Origin: Gemmatimonadota bacterium
GTDB taxonomy: Bacteria > Gemmatimonadota > Gemmatimonadetes > Longimicrobiales > Gaopeijiaceae
Reading direction: 5' to 3'
NCBI GenBank assembly: GCA_028873845.1
Contig: JAPPNO010000038.1
Span: 1 to 64,000, forward strand
Length of the DNA stretch: 64,000 bases
Shown here: one piece after another, positions 29,792 through 39,832 of the stretch
Layout of the letters: every line of letters begins with the position of its first letter
How positions within the stretch are numbered: the stretch's first letter is position 1
Made by a program: the position numbers and the translations under genes
The notes under the pieces: model-generated
The model's database searches: none
Told to the model about the DNA's origin: nothing
Seen by the model: only the letters and a program-made list of their open reading frames with translations

Positions 29792-30952
29792 ATGACGCGT
29801 CCCCAACCATCCACAGACTCTCCAGGCGACCCTGCTCCGCGTCCCGCGTGCCTCCTTCTGGAGGACGGGCGTCGCCTCGACGGACTGTCTCTCGGAGTGC
29901 GGGGCGTCGCACTCGGCGAGGTGGTCTTCAACACCTCGATGACCGGCTACCAGGAGGTACTCACCGACCCGTCGTACGCGGGGCAGCTGGTCACCATGAC
30001 GTATCCGCTGATCGGCAACTACGGGACCAACGCCGAAGACGTGGAATCGGTCCGGCCCCAGGTCGCCGGGTTCATCGTGCGCGAGGCGGCGCGCGCACCC
30101 AGTTCCTGGCGGAGCCGATTCACCCTCGAGGACTATCTCCGGCGTCACGGAGTGGTGGGAATCCGGGAAGTCGACACACGGGCGCTTACCCGCCACATCC
30201 GCGACGAGGGGGCCATGCGGGCCGCGATCGCCCCGGGTGACATGCCGGAGGATGAGCTTCTCGAACGCGTGCTCGCCCACCCGAAGATGGAGGGTCTGGA
30301 GCTGGCCTGCGGCGTCTCCACCGAACGCCGCTACACGGTCCCCGCGGCGGGACGGGAGGAATACCACGTGGCCGCTTTCGACTTCGGGGTCAAGTCGAGC
30401 TCGCCGAGGCTGCTTTCCGAGCGGGGTTGCCGGGTCACCGTGCTGCCTTCGGAAGCGCATACGGCCGACGTGCTGGCACTGGAGCCTGACGGTCTCTTCC
30501 TTTCCAACGGACCGGGCGACCCCGCCGCCGTGGAGCGGGTGGCCGAGACGATCCTCGAGGTGGCCGGACGGGGGATACCCGTTTTCGGCATCTGCCTGGG
30601 GCACCAGCTCATCGCCCGGGCCTTCGGTGCGGAGACCTTCAAGCTGCCCTTCGGCCACCATGGCGCGAACCACCCGGTCATGAACCACGACCTGCGCACG
30701 GTGGAGATCACTTCCCAGAATCACGGGTTCGCGGTGAGGGGCGGGAAGGGCGATGAAGTCCCCGGCGCACCCGGTCTCAGGGTCACGCACAGCAACCTGT
30801 ACGACGGCACAGTGGCAGGCGTCTCCCACGCGGAACTGCCGGTGATGGCGGTCCAATACCACCCGGAAGCGGCGCCCGGACCCCACGACAGCCGTTATCT
30901 TTTCAACGATTTCGTGGCCTTGATGGCGGCGCGCATCCGGACCTCGCCGTAA
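29792..30952 (+). CDS. carA: Carbamoyl-phosphate synthase small subunit
   Basis: LEDGRRLDGLSLGVRGVALGEVVFNTSMTGYQEVLTDPSYAGQ, FGICLGHQLIARAFG, VQYHPEAAPGPHD. Confidence 0.96.
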   Translation: MTRPQPSTDSPGDPAPRPACLLLEDGRRLDGLSLGVRGVALGEVVFNTSMTGYQEVLTDPSYAGQLVTMTYPLIGNYGTNAEDVESVRPQVAGFIVREAARAPSSWRSRFTLEDYLRRHGVVGIREVDTRALTRHIRDEGAMRAAIAPGDMPEDELLERVLAHPKMEGLELACGVSTERRYTVPAAGREEYHVAAFDFGVKSSSPRLLSERGCRVTVLPSEAHTADVLALEPDGLFLSNGPGDPAAVERVAETILEVAGRGIPVFGICLGHQLIARAFGAETFKLPFGHHGANHPVMNHDLRTVEITSQNHGFAVRGGKGDEVPGAPGLRVTHSNLYDGTVAGVSHAELPVMAVQYHPEAAPGPHDSRYLFNDFVALMAARIRTSP

Positions 30953-31086
30953 GGCCCCCTGACGGTCCAACTTGACGCTGGATACCCAACCCTGTTACTT
31001 ACCGACACATACACAGCCAACTCGTTCCAACGAGAGGGGCGGAGCAGCCAACTTGGCGCCTCAGGCGCCGGCTCGGAGGAGGGGCA

Positions 31087-31404
31087 ATGACGAAAGCGGA
31101 TCTAGTTGAGCAGGTAGCCGATGCAATCGGCCCGGGTCTCACCAAGAAGGAGTGCGCTCTGGTGGTCGATGGGTTTCTGAACGCGGTCAAGCATGCGCTT
31201 GCCCAGGGGGAGGGAATCGAAATCCGGGGCTTCGGAACCTTCAAGGTGCGTCACCGCAAGGCGCGTGTCGCACGGAATCCCAGAACGGGTGAGCCGGTAC
31301 AGGTCCCCGCACGCGTATCACCGGTTTTCAAGCCGTCCAAGCACCTGCGCGCGAGGGTCGCGCGCATCGAGGCGCCGGACGGGCCGTCGACCGGGGCCGG
31401 CTAG
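31087..31404 (+). CDS. HU/IHF family DNA-binding protein
   Basis: MTKADLVEQVADAIG...GEGIEIRGFGTFKVRHRKARVARNPRTGE. Confidence 0.95.
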   Translation: MTKADLVEQVADAIGPGLTKKECALVVDGFLNAVKHALAQGEGIEIRGFGTFKVRHRKARVARNPRTGEPVQVPARVSPVFKPSKHLRARVARIEAPDGPSTGAG

Positions 31405-31434
31405 CGGCCCCGAGTCACCGCGCGGGTTTCCCCG

Positions 31435-31680
31435 GTGGAGGTCACGGTTCTTCTATTTGCCGCTCACCGGGAGCGGGTCGGCACGGAGAGCACGGTTGTC
31501 TCCTTGCCGGAACGCGCCACCGTAGGCACACTTCTTTCGGAGCTGCGGGCCCGCGGCGGTGGTTGGGCGGACCTTCCGTCCTCTCCCGCCGTCGCGGTCA
31601 ATCGCAGCTACGCCAACGTCGGAAGCGAGTTGTCCGACGGAGACGAAGTGGCCCTTATCCCTCCCGTTGCCGGGGGGTGA
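31435..31680 (+). CDS. moaD: MoaD/ThiS-family molybdopterin synthase small subunit
   Basis: MEVTVLLFAAHRERVG..., VAVNRSYA, DGDEVALIPPVAGG C-terminal GG. Confidence 0.93.
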   Translation: MEVTVLLFAAHRERVGTESTVVSLPERATVGTLLSELRARGGGWADLPSSPAVAVNRSYANVGSELSDGDEVALIPPVAGG

Positions 31681-31696
31681 GACGGTGTAGCGCGAA

Positions 31697-32194
31697 ATGG
31701 CCTGGAGCGACATAACCATCGACCCCATCGACCCTTCCACCGTTGTGGAGCGGGTTGGCGCACCGCGGGACGGAGCCGTTGCGCTCTTCCTGGGAACCGT
31801 GCGGAACCGCAACGAAGGGCGTCCGGTCGCGGGAATGGAATACGAGGGCTACGGCGACATGGCGCGCGAGCAGCTGGCGACGATCGTGGCCGAAGCCGCG
31901 GCCCGCGCCCGGAGCGACCGCATCGCCGCGGTACACCGCCTGGGCGAGCTGGCCATCGGCGAGGTGAGCGTGGCCATCGCGGTTTCCACCCCTCACAGGG
32001 CGGAGGCCTTCGACGCGGCCAGGTACGTGATCGAGGAGATCAAGAAGCGGTTGCCGGTCTGGAAGCGCGAACGGTACCTGGACGGCGAGGCCGAGTGGCT
32101 GGACGGGGAGGTGCCGGTGGCGGTTGGCGCAGCCGCCGGGCGCCGGGGCGGGGACGAAGACGGCCACCTTCACCCCGGGACACCGCACGGATGA
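31697..32194 (+). CDS. moaE: Molybdopterin synthase catalytic subunit
   Basis: GAVALFLGTVRNRNEGRPV, YEGYGDMAREQL, HRLGELAIGEVSVAIAVSTPHRAEAF. Confidence 0.93.
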   Translation: MAWSDITIDPIDPSTVVERVGAPRDGAVALFLGTVRNRNEGRPVAGMEYEGYGDMAREQLATIVAEAAARARSDRIAAVHRLGELAIGEVSVAIAVSTPHRAEAFDAARYVIEEIKKRLPVWKRERYLDGEAEWLDGEVPVAVGAAAGRRGGDEDGHLHPGTPHG

Positions 32195-33228
32195 GCTACG
32201 CATCGCCTCGGGTCCGGTCCGCTCCCGTAAACGGCGGTGCCCGCGACATGGTGGACGGCTTCGGCCGACGCATCGAGTACCTGCGCATCTCGGTGACGGA
32301 CAAGTGCAACCTGCGTTGCGTCTATTGCATGCCGGAGGAGGGCCTTCCGTGGCTCCGCCGTGGTGAGATCCTCACCTACGAGGAGATCGCCGAAATCGTC
32401 GGGGTGATGGCCGGCATGGGGCTCAGACGCCTCCGCCTGACCGGCGGCGAACCGCTGGTGCGCAAGGACCTGCCCCGCCTGGTCGACCTCCTCGCGGCGG
32501 TACCGGGAATCGAGGACATCGCCCTTTCCACGAACGCGGTGCTGCTGGCGCCGGTCGCGAAGCGGCTTCGCGATGCCGGCGTGAGCCGGGTCAACATCTC
32601 GCTCGACTCGCTGCGCCCCGACCGCGCCGACGCCATCGCGCGCCGGCCGGGCACGCTGGCCCGGATCATGGAAGGGCTCGACGCGGCGCACGCCGTCGGG
32701 TTCGACCCCATCAAGATCAACGTGGTGCTCATGCGCGGAGAGAACGACGACGAGATCCCGGATTTCGCCGAACTCTCGCGTACGCGTCCCCTTCATGTGC
32801 GGTTCATCGAGGTCATGCCGACGGAGTCGAACCTGGAGCTGAGCGCGTCCAACTTCCTCTCCTGCGACGAGGCGCTTGCCTGCGTGGCCGAGGTGGACGC
32901 CCTGGAACCGGTCTCCGGTCCCCCCGGCAACGGCCCGGCAACATACTTCAGCTTCCCCGGAGCCCAGGGAACCATCGGGGTGATCACGCCGATGAGCCAC
33001 AACTTCTGCAGCCGCTGCAACCGCATGCGACTCACCGCCGACGGACATTTGCGCCCCTGCCTGTTCGGCACCATCCAGACCCCGCTCCGCGACGCGCTGA
33101 GGCGCGGCGAAGCGCTGGAGCCCCTTGTCAACGAGACACTCCGCATCAAGCCCGAGAAACACCTGCTGGTCCAGGGCTCGTCCGAGGGCTCGGGCGGTCT
33201 GATCGCACTCTCGCAGACGGGCGGATGA
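32191..33228 (+). CDS. moaA: GTP 3',8-cyclase
   Basis: DGFGRRIEYLRISVTDKCNLRCVYCMPEEG, RLTGGEPLVRKDL, FCSRCNRMRLTADGHLRPCLF. Confidence 0.96.
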   Translation: MSYASPRVRSAPVNGGARDMVDGFGRRIEYLRISVTDKCNLRCVYCMPEEGLPWLRRGEILTYEEIAEIVGVMAGMGLRRLRLTGGEPLVRKDLPRLVDLLAAVPGIEDIALSTNAVLLAPVAKRLRDAGVSRVNISLDSLRPDRADAIARRPGTLARIMEGLDAAHAVGFDPIKINVVLMRGENDDEIPDFAELSRTRPLHVRFIEVMPTESNLELSASNFLSCDEALACVAEVDALEPVSGPPGNGPATYFSFPGAQGTIGVITPMSHNFCSRCNRMRLTADGHLRPCLFGTIQTPLRDALRRGEALEPLVNETLRIKPEKHLLVQGSSEGSGGLIALSQTGG

Positions 33229-33292
33229 CGACGGTCCGGGGCCGGTTCGCAGCAACCTGTCGCCTTTCAACCCGATGGAGAAAGCCTGAGAG

Positions 33293-34216
33293 ATGGCCAG
33301 AAAGATCACCGTAGTCGGCGCCGGACACGTGGGAGAAGTCTGTGCCCAGCGTCTCGCAGAGAAGGAATTGTGCCAGGAAGTCGTGCTCATCGACATCATC
33401 GAGGGGATCCCGCAGGGGAAGGGTCTCGACCAGTGGGAGAGCGCGCCCGTCGAGGGCTTCGACACTCGCGTGGTCGGGGCGAACGACTACGGGCCCGCCG
33501 AAGGGTCCGATCTCTTCATCGTGACGGCGGGGATCGCGCGCAAGCCGGGCATGAGCCGCGACGACCTGCTCCGCACCAACGCCGGCATCGTGCGGTCGGT
33601 GAGCGAGCAGATCGCGAGGGTGGCACCGGATTCCGTCGTGATCGTGGTCTCCAACCCGCTGGACGTGATGGCCTGGGTGGCCAAGGAGACGACCGGCTTT
33701 CCGCGCGAGCGGGTGATCGGCATGGCAGGCGTGCTCGACACGGCGCGCTTCCGGTCGTTCATCGCGATGGAGCTGGACGTGAGCGTCGAGGACATCCAGG
33801 CGATGGTGCTGGGGGGGCACGGCGATACCATGGTGCCGCTGGTCTCCTACACGGCGGTGAGCGGCATCCCGGTCTCGCGCCTGATCGCGCCGGATCGCCT
33901 CGACGCCCTGATCGAGCGTACCCGCAACGGCGGGGCCGAGATCGTGGGCTACCTGAAGACGGGGAGCGCCTACTACGCGCCCTCGGCGGCGGCCGTGCAG
34001 ATGGCCGAATCGATCGTGAAGAACAAGCGCAGAATACTGCCCGCGGCCGCCTACCTGGAGGGTGAGTACGGCCAGGAGGGGATCTACCTGGGCGTGCCCT
34101 GCAAGCTGGGCGAGGGCGGGTTGCTCGAGGTGGTCGAGGTGGAGCTGACCCCGGAGGAAGCAGCGGCACTGGCGAAGAGCGCGGATCATGTGCGGGGTAC
34201 GATGGCGCACCTGTAG
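33293..34216 (+). CDS. mdh: Malate dehydrogenase
   Basis: [61 protein letters not shown]. Confidence 0.94.
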   Translation: MARKITVVGAGHVGEVCAQRLAEKELCQEVVLIDIIEGIPQGKGLDQWESAPVEGFDTRVVGANDYGPAEGSDLFIVTAGIARKPGMSRDDLLRTNAGIVRSVSEQIARVAPDSVVIVVSNPLDVMAWVAKETTGFPRERVIGMAGVLDTARFRSFIAMELDVSVEDIQAMVLGGHGDTMVPLVSYTAVSGIPVSRLIAPDRLDALIERTRNGGAEIVGYLKTGSAYYAPSAAAVQMAESIVKNKRRILPAAAYLEGEYGQEGIYLGVPCKLGEGGLLEVVEVELTPEEAAALAKSADHVRGTMAHL

Positions 34217-35432
34217 CAGCCCGGGCAGCCTCCGCCGCCTCGCGGTCCGCTCGCCGGGGCTGCCGGGCTCCTCCCCGGCCATTGCCGTTGCCGTCACCGT
34301 GGCGTTCTCGGCGGCCTGCGAGGATCCCCGGCCGCCGCTGTCGTGCCGCGATATTCCGGCACAGACGGTCTTCACGGGTGACACCGCCACGTTGGAGGCG
34401 TGCTTCGAGGATCCGAACGGTGAAGCGCTGGTCTACGCGGCGTCCACTTCGGATCCCGCCGTGGTTGCGGCCAGGGCCACCGGGCATCGCGTCGCCCTCG
34501 CAGGTGTGGCGCCGGGAACCGCAATGGTGGCCGTCACCGCGACCGATCCGGCCGGACTCCAGGCGGACGAACGCTTCCAGGTCGCGGTCCCCAACCGGGC
34601 GCCTCTGGCGGTGGGTGTGATTTCGCCGCTGGAACTGGCGGCCGGGGACTCGGCCCGGGTGGACGCGTCGGCCTACTTCGACGATCCCGACGGGCAGGGA
34701 CTCGGCTACGCGGCCGCGGGGTCCGACGCGCGGGTCCTGGCGGTTTCGGTCGAGGGCAGTGTATTGACGGTGACAGCGCGCGCGAAGGGGATGGCGACCG
34801 TGGCTGTCACAGCCACCGATCCCGGGGGACTGGAGACGACCCGGAGCTTTGCCGTGACGGTTCCGAACCGGGCGCCGGAGGCGGTCGGCTCGATCGCCGC
34901 GCGAACGGTCGGGGCGGGGAAGACGGTTGCACAGGATCTGGCTCCGTACTTCAGGGACCCTGACGGAGATCCGCTCTCCTACGCGGCCATCAGCGCCGAC
35001 CCGCGGGTGGCCGAAGTGTCGGTGCAAGCCGGCACCGCCTCGATTGCGGCGCTTGCCAGGGGCGAGACGACGGTGTCGGTCACGGCCTCCGACGCGGAAG
35101 GACTCACGGCCGCGCAGGTGTTCGGCGTGACCGTCCCGAACCGCGCGCCGATCGCCGTCGGCACGATTCCGCCGGACACGATCACGATCGGGGACAGCAC
35201 GACAGTCGACCTTGCCGCCTACTTCAACGACCCCGACGGAGACCCGCTCGTCCATGCGGTCACAGCCTCCGACACGACCGTCGTCGGTGTATCGGTCTCC
35301 GAAGGCACCGTCCGCATCGCCGCACTCGCGGAGGGGGAGGCGAGGGTGGGTATCGAGGCCACCGACACCGAAGGCCTCGCGGCCGCGCAGGCCTTCACGG
35401 TCACCGTGCCCGCCCGCCGGTGGCCGAGCTGA
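34188..35432 (+). CDS. Lipoprotein of tandem ~91-aa Ig/cadherin-like repeats
   Basis: Signal/lipobox TVAFSAAC; repeated VPNRAPxAVG...YFxDPDGDPL...VTATDxxGL units. Confidence 0.8.
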   Translation: MCGVRWRTCSSPGSLRRLAVRSPGLPGSSPAIAVAVTVAFSAACEDPRPPLSCRDIPAQTVFTGDTATLEACFEDPNGEALVYAASTSDPAVVAARATGHRVALAGVAPGTAMVAVTATDPAGLQADERFQVAVPNRAPLAVGVISPLELAAGDSARVDASAYFDDPDGQGLGYAAAGSDARVLAVSVEGSVLTVTARAKGMATVAVTATDPGGLETTRSFAVTVPNRAPEAVGSIAARTVGAGKTVAQDLAPYFRDPDGDPLSYAAISADPRVAEVSVQAGTASIAALARGETTVSVTASDAEGLTAAQVFGVTVPNRAPIAVGTIPPDTITIGDSTTVDLAAYFNDPDGDPLVHAVTASDTTVVGVSVSEGTVRIAALAEGEARVGIEATDTEGLAAAQAFTVTVPARRWPS

Positions 35433-36118
35433 CATACGATCTGGTGCGTACCCTTCCCCACGACACCGGGGCCTATACGCAGGGACTGCTGATCCACGAC
35501 GGGATCTTCTTGGAGAGCACGGGCCGGTACGGAAAGTCGGAGGTTCGCCGGGTGGAAATCGCCACCGGAGAGGTGCTGCTCAGCCGCCCCCTTGCGAACA
35601 ATCGCTTCGGCGAGGGATTGGCGAGGGTCGGCGAACGGCTGATCCAGCTCACCTGGAAGGCGGGTCTGGCCCTTGTCCACGACGCAGCAACGCTCGACTC
35701 GCTGGGCACCTTCGACTACCAGGGAGAGGGTTGGGGTCTGTGCCACGACGGCGAGTCGCTCTACATGTCCGACGGGAGCGACACGCTTCAGCGCCGCGAC
35801 CCGACTACCTTCGGTCTCCTCGGCAGGATCGGGGTCACGCGAGCCGATTCCGCGGTGCACAACCTCAACGAACTGGAATGCGTGGGTGATCACATCTACG
35901 CCAACATCCACCGGTCCAGCGAGATCCTGCGGATCGACAAGCTGACGGGCGTGGTCAACGGCGCGCTCGACGCCGAGGCCCTGGCGCGGGCGAGTGGTCG
36001 TCCCGCCAATCCGGCGGCGGTCCTCAACGGCATCGCCTACGACCTGCGAACCGGCACGTTCTACGTTACCGGCAAGCTGTGGCCGGTGATGTTCGAGATC
36101 GAAATTGCCGGGAGGTAA
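35420..36118 (+). CDS. Glutaminyl-peptide cyclotransferase-like protein (no signal peptide of its own)
   Basis: YDLVRTLPHDTGAYTQGLLIHDGIFLESTGRYGKSEVR, LNELECVGDHIYANI, ILRIDKLTGVV, LNGIAYD. Confidence 0.9.
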   Translation: MAELTYDLVRTLPHDTGAYTQGLLIHDGIFLESTGRYGKSEVRRVEIATGEVLLSRPLANNRFGEGLARVGERLIQLTWKAGLALVHDAATLDSLGTFDYQGEGWGLCHDGESLYMSDGSDTLQRRDPTTFGLLGRIGVTRADSAVHNLNELECVGDHIYANIHRSSEILRIDKLTGVVNGALDAEALARASGRPANPAAVLNGIAYDLRTGTFYVTGKLWPVMFEIEIAGR

Positions 36119-36182
36119 CCAGCCAGCTCTCCTGGCCAAGCCTTTCCGGCCGGATCACCGGTGAGGGTCCGGGTTCCGCTAC

Positions 36183-36992
36183 CTACGGCCCCCTGAACAC
36201 CGCCGGATCCACCTCCGGGTTCAGCACGAAGTCGCTCGTCACAAGCACCTTCCATATCCTGCCGTCGGCGTTGAGGTGCACTCTTCGGCCCGTGAAGACG
36301 TACCCGTCGACCTCGCGGATGTCCTCCCAGTAGGTGCGGCTGGCGTTCTCGCGCCCCTCCTCCCGGTAGCTGATCGAGACGGGCATCGCGCGGTCCTCCT
36401 CGAAGGTGTAGAACCAGGTGTCGCTGTGGTCGCCGACGCCCTCGCCGAAGGTGACGCGCACCAGGTGGCGCCCCTCGTCGTCGGTGCCGTCGTAGTGGAG
36501 GAAGACGCCGGGGTCCTTCAGCTTGAAGGGAAGCCCGATCCAGTAGAAGACATCGCCGGAGACGTAGCGCGCCTCGTCGTAGTCCTTGTCGCCGGGGCCG
36601 AGCGACTCGCCGTTCATGACCGCCCACTCGGCGACGCCGTCGAAGCCGTGCTGGATGAAGTCGTTGCCCTCCCAGCGCTCGATGCGGGCGGCCTCGCCGG
36701 TCTCGAGGCGGGCGATGGTGACGTAGCGGGGGCGGGTGCGGCGGAGGCGGCCGCTCACCGGGTCCCAGATCTCGGTGGTGAGGGTGTAGGAGGCGCTCTG
36801 CAGCTTCCGGTACGTTTCCATGCCGCCCAGCGCGTCGATCCAGCCGTCGACCAGCGCCTCGGCCGTGTCGTCGCCGACCTGCGTGGCCGCTTCCCCGCGC
36901 GGTCCGGCGTCCGGCGGCCACGCCGGAGCCGAAACGGCGGCGGTCGTGAGGATCGCCGCTGCCGCGCCGAATGCATGCCGTTTCTTGATCAC
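36183..36992 (-). CDS. Secreted LolA-like/uncharacterised protein
   Basis: Signal peptide; LVDGWIDALGGMETYRKLQSASYTL...DGYVFTGRRVHLNADGRIWKVLVTSDFVLNPEVDPAVF. Confidence 0.6.
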   Translation of the reverse strand: MIKKRHAFGAAAAILTTAAVSAPAWPPDAGPRGEAATQVGDDTAEALVDGWIDALGGMETYRKLQSASYTLTTEIWDPVSGRLRRTRPRYVTIARLETGEAARIERWEGNDFIQHGFDGVAEWAVMNGESLGPGDKDYDEARYVSGDVFYWIGLPFKLKDPGVFLHYDGTDDEGRHLVRVTFGEGVGDHSDTWFYTFEEDRAMPVSISYREEGRENASRTYWEDIREVDGYVFTGRRVHLNADGRIWKVLVTSDFVLNPEVDPAVFRGP

Positions 36993-37047
36993 CGCTCTCC
37001 TTCTCCTGTCAGAAAATGGGTTTGGGCCGACCGTCCCCCGGCCTTGC

Positions 37048-37602
37048 CTACAGCTTCGGCAGCGTCACCCCCACCTGTCCCTGGTACTTGCCCTTCCGGT
37101 CCGCGTACGCGACCTCGGGCGCCTCGTCTCCCTGGAAGAAAACCAGCTGGGCGATCCCCTCACCTCCGTAGATCCGGGCGGGCAAGGGGGTGGTGTTGGA
37201 GATCTCCAGGGTCAGGAATCCCTCCCAGGTCGGCTCCAGAGGCGTCACGTTCACGATGATCCCGCAGCGCGCGTAGGTGCTCTTGCCGACGCACAGCACG
37301 AGCACGTCGCGCGGGATGCGAAAGTGCTCCACGGTGCGGGCCAACGCGAACGAGTTGGGCGGGATGATGCACTCGGGGCCCTTCACGTCCACGAAGGAGC
37401 GTTCGTCGAAGGACTTCGGATCGACCACCAGGTTGTGGACGTTGGTGAAAACCTTGAACTCGGGGGCCACGCGGATGTCGTAGCCGAAGGACGAAAGTCC
37501 GTAGGAAATGCTGCCGTTTCTCACCTGGCCGCTCTCGAAGGGTTCGATCATGCCGTGTTCGAGGGCCATGCTGCGGATCCAACGGTCGCTTTTGACGGGC
37601 AT
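37048..37602 (-). CDS. dcd: dCTP deaminase
   Basis: [71 protein letters not shown]. Confidence 0.95.
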   Translation of the reverse strand: MPVKSDRWIRSMALEHGMIEPFESGQVRNGSISYGLSSFGYDIRVAPEFKVFTNVHNLVVDPKSFDERSFVDVKGPECIIPPNSFALARTVEHFRIPRDVLVLCVGKSTYARCGIIVNVTPLEPTWEGFLTLEISNTTPLPARIYGGEGIAQLVFFQGDEAPEVAYADRKGKYQGQVGVTLPKL

Positions 37603-37873
37603 GGAGTGTCGGGATCGGGGGGATTGGGAGGGATGGGACGGGAGTTGGCGGCGGGGGGGGCGCGGCGGAGTCATGAGCTTGCGGGCGACGGGAAGATAGG
37701 CCCGGCGGGGCACGCGCGCCAAGCGGAAACGTGGCTCGTTCGATCCGGCTGTTGTCGGCCCGCCGTGGCGGCCCCGGGGCGGATACGGGGCCTATTCGGA
37801 GCCTGGGGAGAGTTCCGGGAAGCATCCGCGGAGCCGTCGTGGCCCGGTGACGGTGCGGTGTTGGTGCGCAAAC

Positions 37874-37902
37874 TTGAATCCCGTGGCATCCCCCCGTATC
37901 TT
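37874..37902 (+). promoter_or_regulatory. Putative sigma-70 promoter for the nuo operon
   Basis: TTGAAT - 17 bp - TATCTT. Confidence 0.65.
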
Positions 37903-37921
37903 ACAGCCTTGATTCAAGAGT

Positions 37922-37939
37922 TCGTGAAAATTTTCACAA
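37922..37939. promoter_or_regulatory. Rex-like operator upstream of nuoA
   Basis: TCGTGAAAATTTTCACAA; one mismatch to TTGTGAAWWWWTTCACAA; core GTGAAAATTTTCAC is a perfect palindrome. Confidence 0.75.
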
Positions 37940-38038
37940 GCTCGCGTGGATCGGCGAGAGCTCCCTCCGGTCGGGGTGCGTCATGACGAGCGCAGACCGC
38001 CGGGGCGGGAAACCAACACGGGAGGGTCTTCAGTCAGC

Positions 38039-38395
38039 ATGGCGAAGTCCTACATACCGCTCCTGATCATCTTCGGGGTGACGGTGCTCAACGCCGTCGG
38101 CATGGCCGTCGCCTCCCACATCCTCAATCCCCGCCGCCCCACCCCCCAGAAGTCGATGCCGTACGAGTCGGGGATGATCCCGCTCGGCGACACGCGGCAG
38201 CGCTTCTCGATCAAGTTCTACATGGTGGCGATCAGCTTCATCGTCTTCGACCTGGAGACGATCTTCCTGGTCCCGTGGGCGGTGCGGGTGCGCGAACTCG
38301 GCTGGGGGCCGTTCGTGGCGGTGTTCTTCTTCGTGGTGGTGCTGGCGGTGGGACTGGTATACGAGTGGAAGAAAGGCGGCCTGGAATGGGAGTAG
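38039..38395 (+). CDS. nuoA: NADH-quinone oxidoreductase subunit A
   Basis: PYESGMIPLGDTRQRFSIKFYMVAISFIVFDLETIFLVPWAV. Confidence 0.95.
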   Translation: MAKSYIPLLIIFGVTVLNAVGMAVASHILNPRRPTPQKSMPYESGMIPLGDTRQRFSIKFYMVAISFIVFDLETIFLVPWAVRVRELGWGPFVAVFFFVVVLAVGLVYEWKKGGLEWE

Positions 38396-39039
38396 GGAAA
38401 CCGGGCGTGGCGGGCGCCGGGTCACCCGCGTTCCTCACCACAAGGCTCGACTTCGTGGTGAACTGGGCGCGGCGCAACTCGCTGTGGCCCATGCCCTTCG
38501 GAACCGCCTGCTGCGCCATCGAGATGATGGCCTCGGCGGCGAGCAACTTCGACCTGGCCCGCTTCGGGATGGAGCGCATGTCCTTCAGCCCGCGCCAGGC
38601 CGACGTGCTGATCTGCGCGGGGCGCGTGCCCTACAAGCTGGCTCCGGTGCTGCGCCGCATCTGGGATCAGATGATGCAGCCGAAGTGGTGCGTCTCGATG
38701 GGGGCGTGCGCCTCCTCCGGGGGCGTCTTCGACGTGTACTCGATGGTGCAGGGAATCGACACCGTCGTGCCGGTGGACGTGTACATTCCCGGGTGCCCGC
38801 CGCGTCCCGAGGGGCTGATCTACGGGCTGATGATGGTGCAGGAGAAGATCCGCGGGGAAAGCTTGGCCAACCACGCCGCGCTCAGGGCGGAGGACCCGCT
38901 CGCCGCGGGGCGGCCGCGGGCCGGCGACCGCGAGGTCGCCGACCTGACCGGACCGTTCGGCAACTCGACCCGCCAGAACCGGGTGAGCGGGCTGGTCGAG
39001 ACCGGCGCCGTAGGCCGGGCCGAGGACCGGCTGCCCTGA
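38386..39039 (+). CDS. nuoB: NADH-quinone oxidoreductase subunit B
   Basis: WPMPFGTACCAIEMMA, VSMGACASSGGVF, YIPGCPPRPEGL. Confidence 0.96.
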   Translation: MGVGKPGVAGAGSPAFLTTRLDFVVNWARRNSLWPMPFGTACCAIEMMASAASNFDLARFGMERMSFSPRQADVLICAGRVPYKLAPVLRRIWDQMMQPKWCVSMGACASSGGVFDVYSMVQGIDTVVPVDVYIPGCPPRPEGLIYGLMMVQEKIRGESLANHAALRAEDPLAAGRPRAGDREVADLTGPFGNSTRQNRVSGLVETGAVGRAEDRLP

Positions 39040-39057
39040 CGGTGCCCGCCGCCTTGG

Positions 39058-39113
39058 GAGCCCGTGGACAAAACCCGCGTGGCATTCGACCGGCGATGCG
39101 TCCGGGCCGGACG
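39058..39113 (+). repeat. Repeat-family arm inside the nuo operon (nuoB-nuoC spacer)
   Basis: AGCCCGTGGACAAAACCCGCGTGGCATTCGACCGGCGATGCGTCCGGGCCGGAC matches reverse complement of 24660-24711 with about 7 mismatches. Confidence 0.75.
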
Positions 39114-39832
39114 TGCGCCCGGTGACGGCCGATTCGTCCTCCAGCGGCTCGTTCTCCGGCTTCGACCTGGTCGCGGCCGGACCGGGCGCCTCGCGCGAGG
39201 ACGCCGGTGCGGCCCCGGCGCCGGACAGCGTGGCGCCCGGAAACCCCTCGGTGACAGCATTGCGGGAGCGATTCCCCGGCGCGGTCTTCCGCAACGAGAT
39301 CTGCGCCGGCGACGAAGATGTCGTCTACGTCGATCCCGCGCGCATCGCCGAGATCCTCCGCTGGCTGCGCGAGGACCCGGACCAGCGCTACGACCACCTC
39401 GCCGACGTCACCGCGGTGGACTACGGCGGCGGCCGGGCCCTCGAGGTCGTCTACCAGCTCTGGTCGATTCCGAACCGCGCGGCGCTGCGGGTGAAGTGCG
39501 AATTGCCGCCGGACCGGCTCGAGATCGAGAGCGTCACGGGGATCTGGGCGGGCGCCGACTGGCTGGAGCGCGAGGTCTACGACCTCTTCGGGATCGCCTT
39601 CGGGGGACACCCGAATCTGCGCCGGATCCTGATGCCCGAGAACTACGCCGAAGGGCACCCGCTCAGGAAGGACTTCCCGCTGCGGGGCCGGTTCTCGCGC
39701 GCCGAACAGACGCGCCGGGCGCTCACCCAGGACCCGGAGGACTACTACGTGCCGGGTGAGATCGCGGAACGCGTGCCGCAGGTGGTCGAGGAGGCGGGCG
39801 CCGCGGCGGGCGAAGGGGAGGGAGCCGGCTGA
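39113..39832 (+). CDS. nuoC: NADH-quinone oxidoreductase subunit C
   Basis: HLADVTAVDYGG, ESVTGIWAGADWLEREVYDLFGIAFGGHPNLRRILMPE; start may be 39122. Confidence 0.93.
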   Translation: MRPVTADSSSSGSFSGFDLVAAGPGASREDAGAAPAPDSVAPGNPSVTALRERFPGAVFRNEICAGDEDVVYVDPARIAEILRWLREDPDQRYDHLADVTAVDYGGGRALEVVYQLWSIPNRAALRVKCELPPDRLEIESVTGIWAGADWLEREVYDLFGIAFGGHPNLRRILMPENYAEGHPLRKDFPLRGRFSRAEQTRRALTQDPEDYYVPGEIAERVPQVVEEAGAAAGEGEGAG

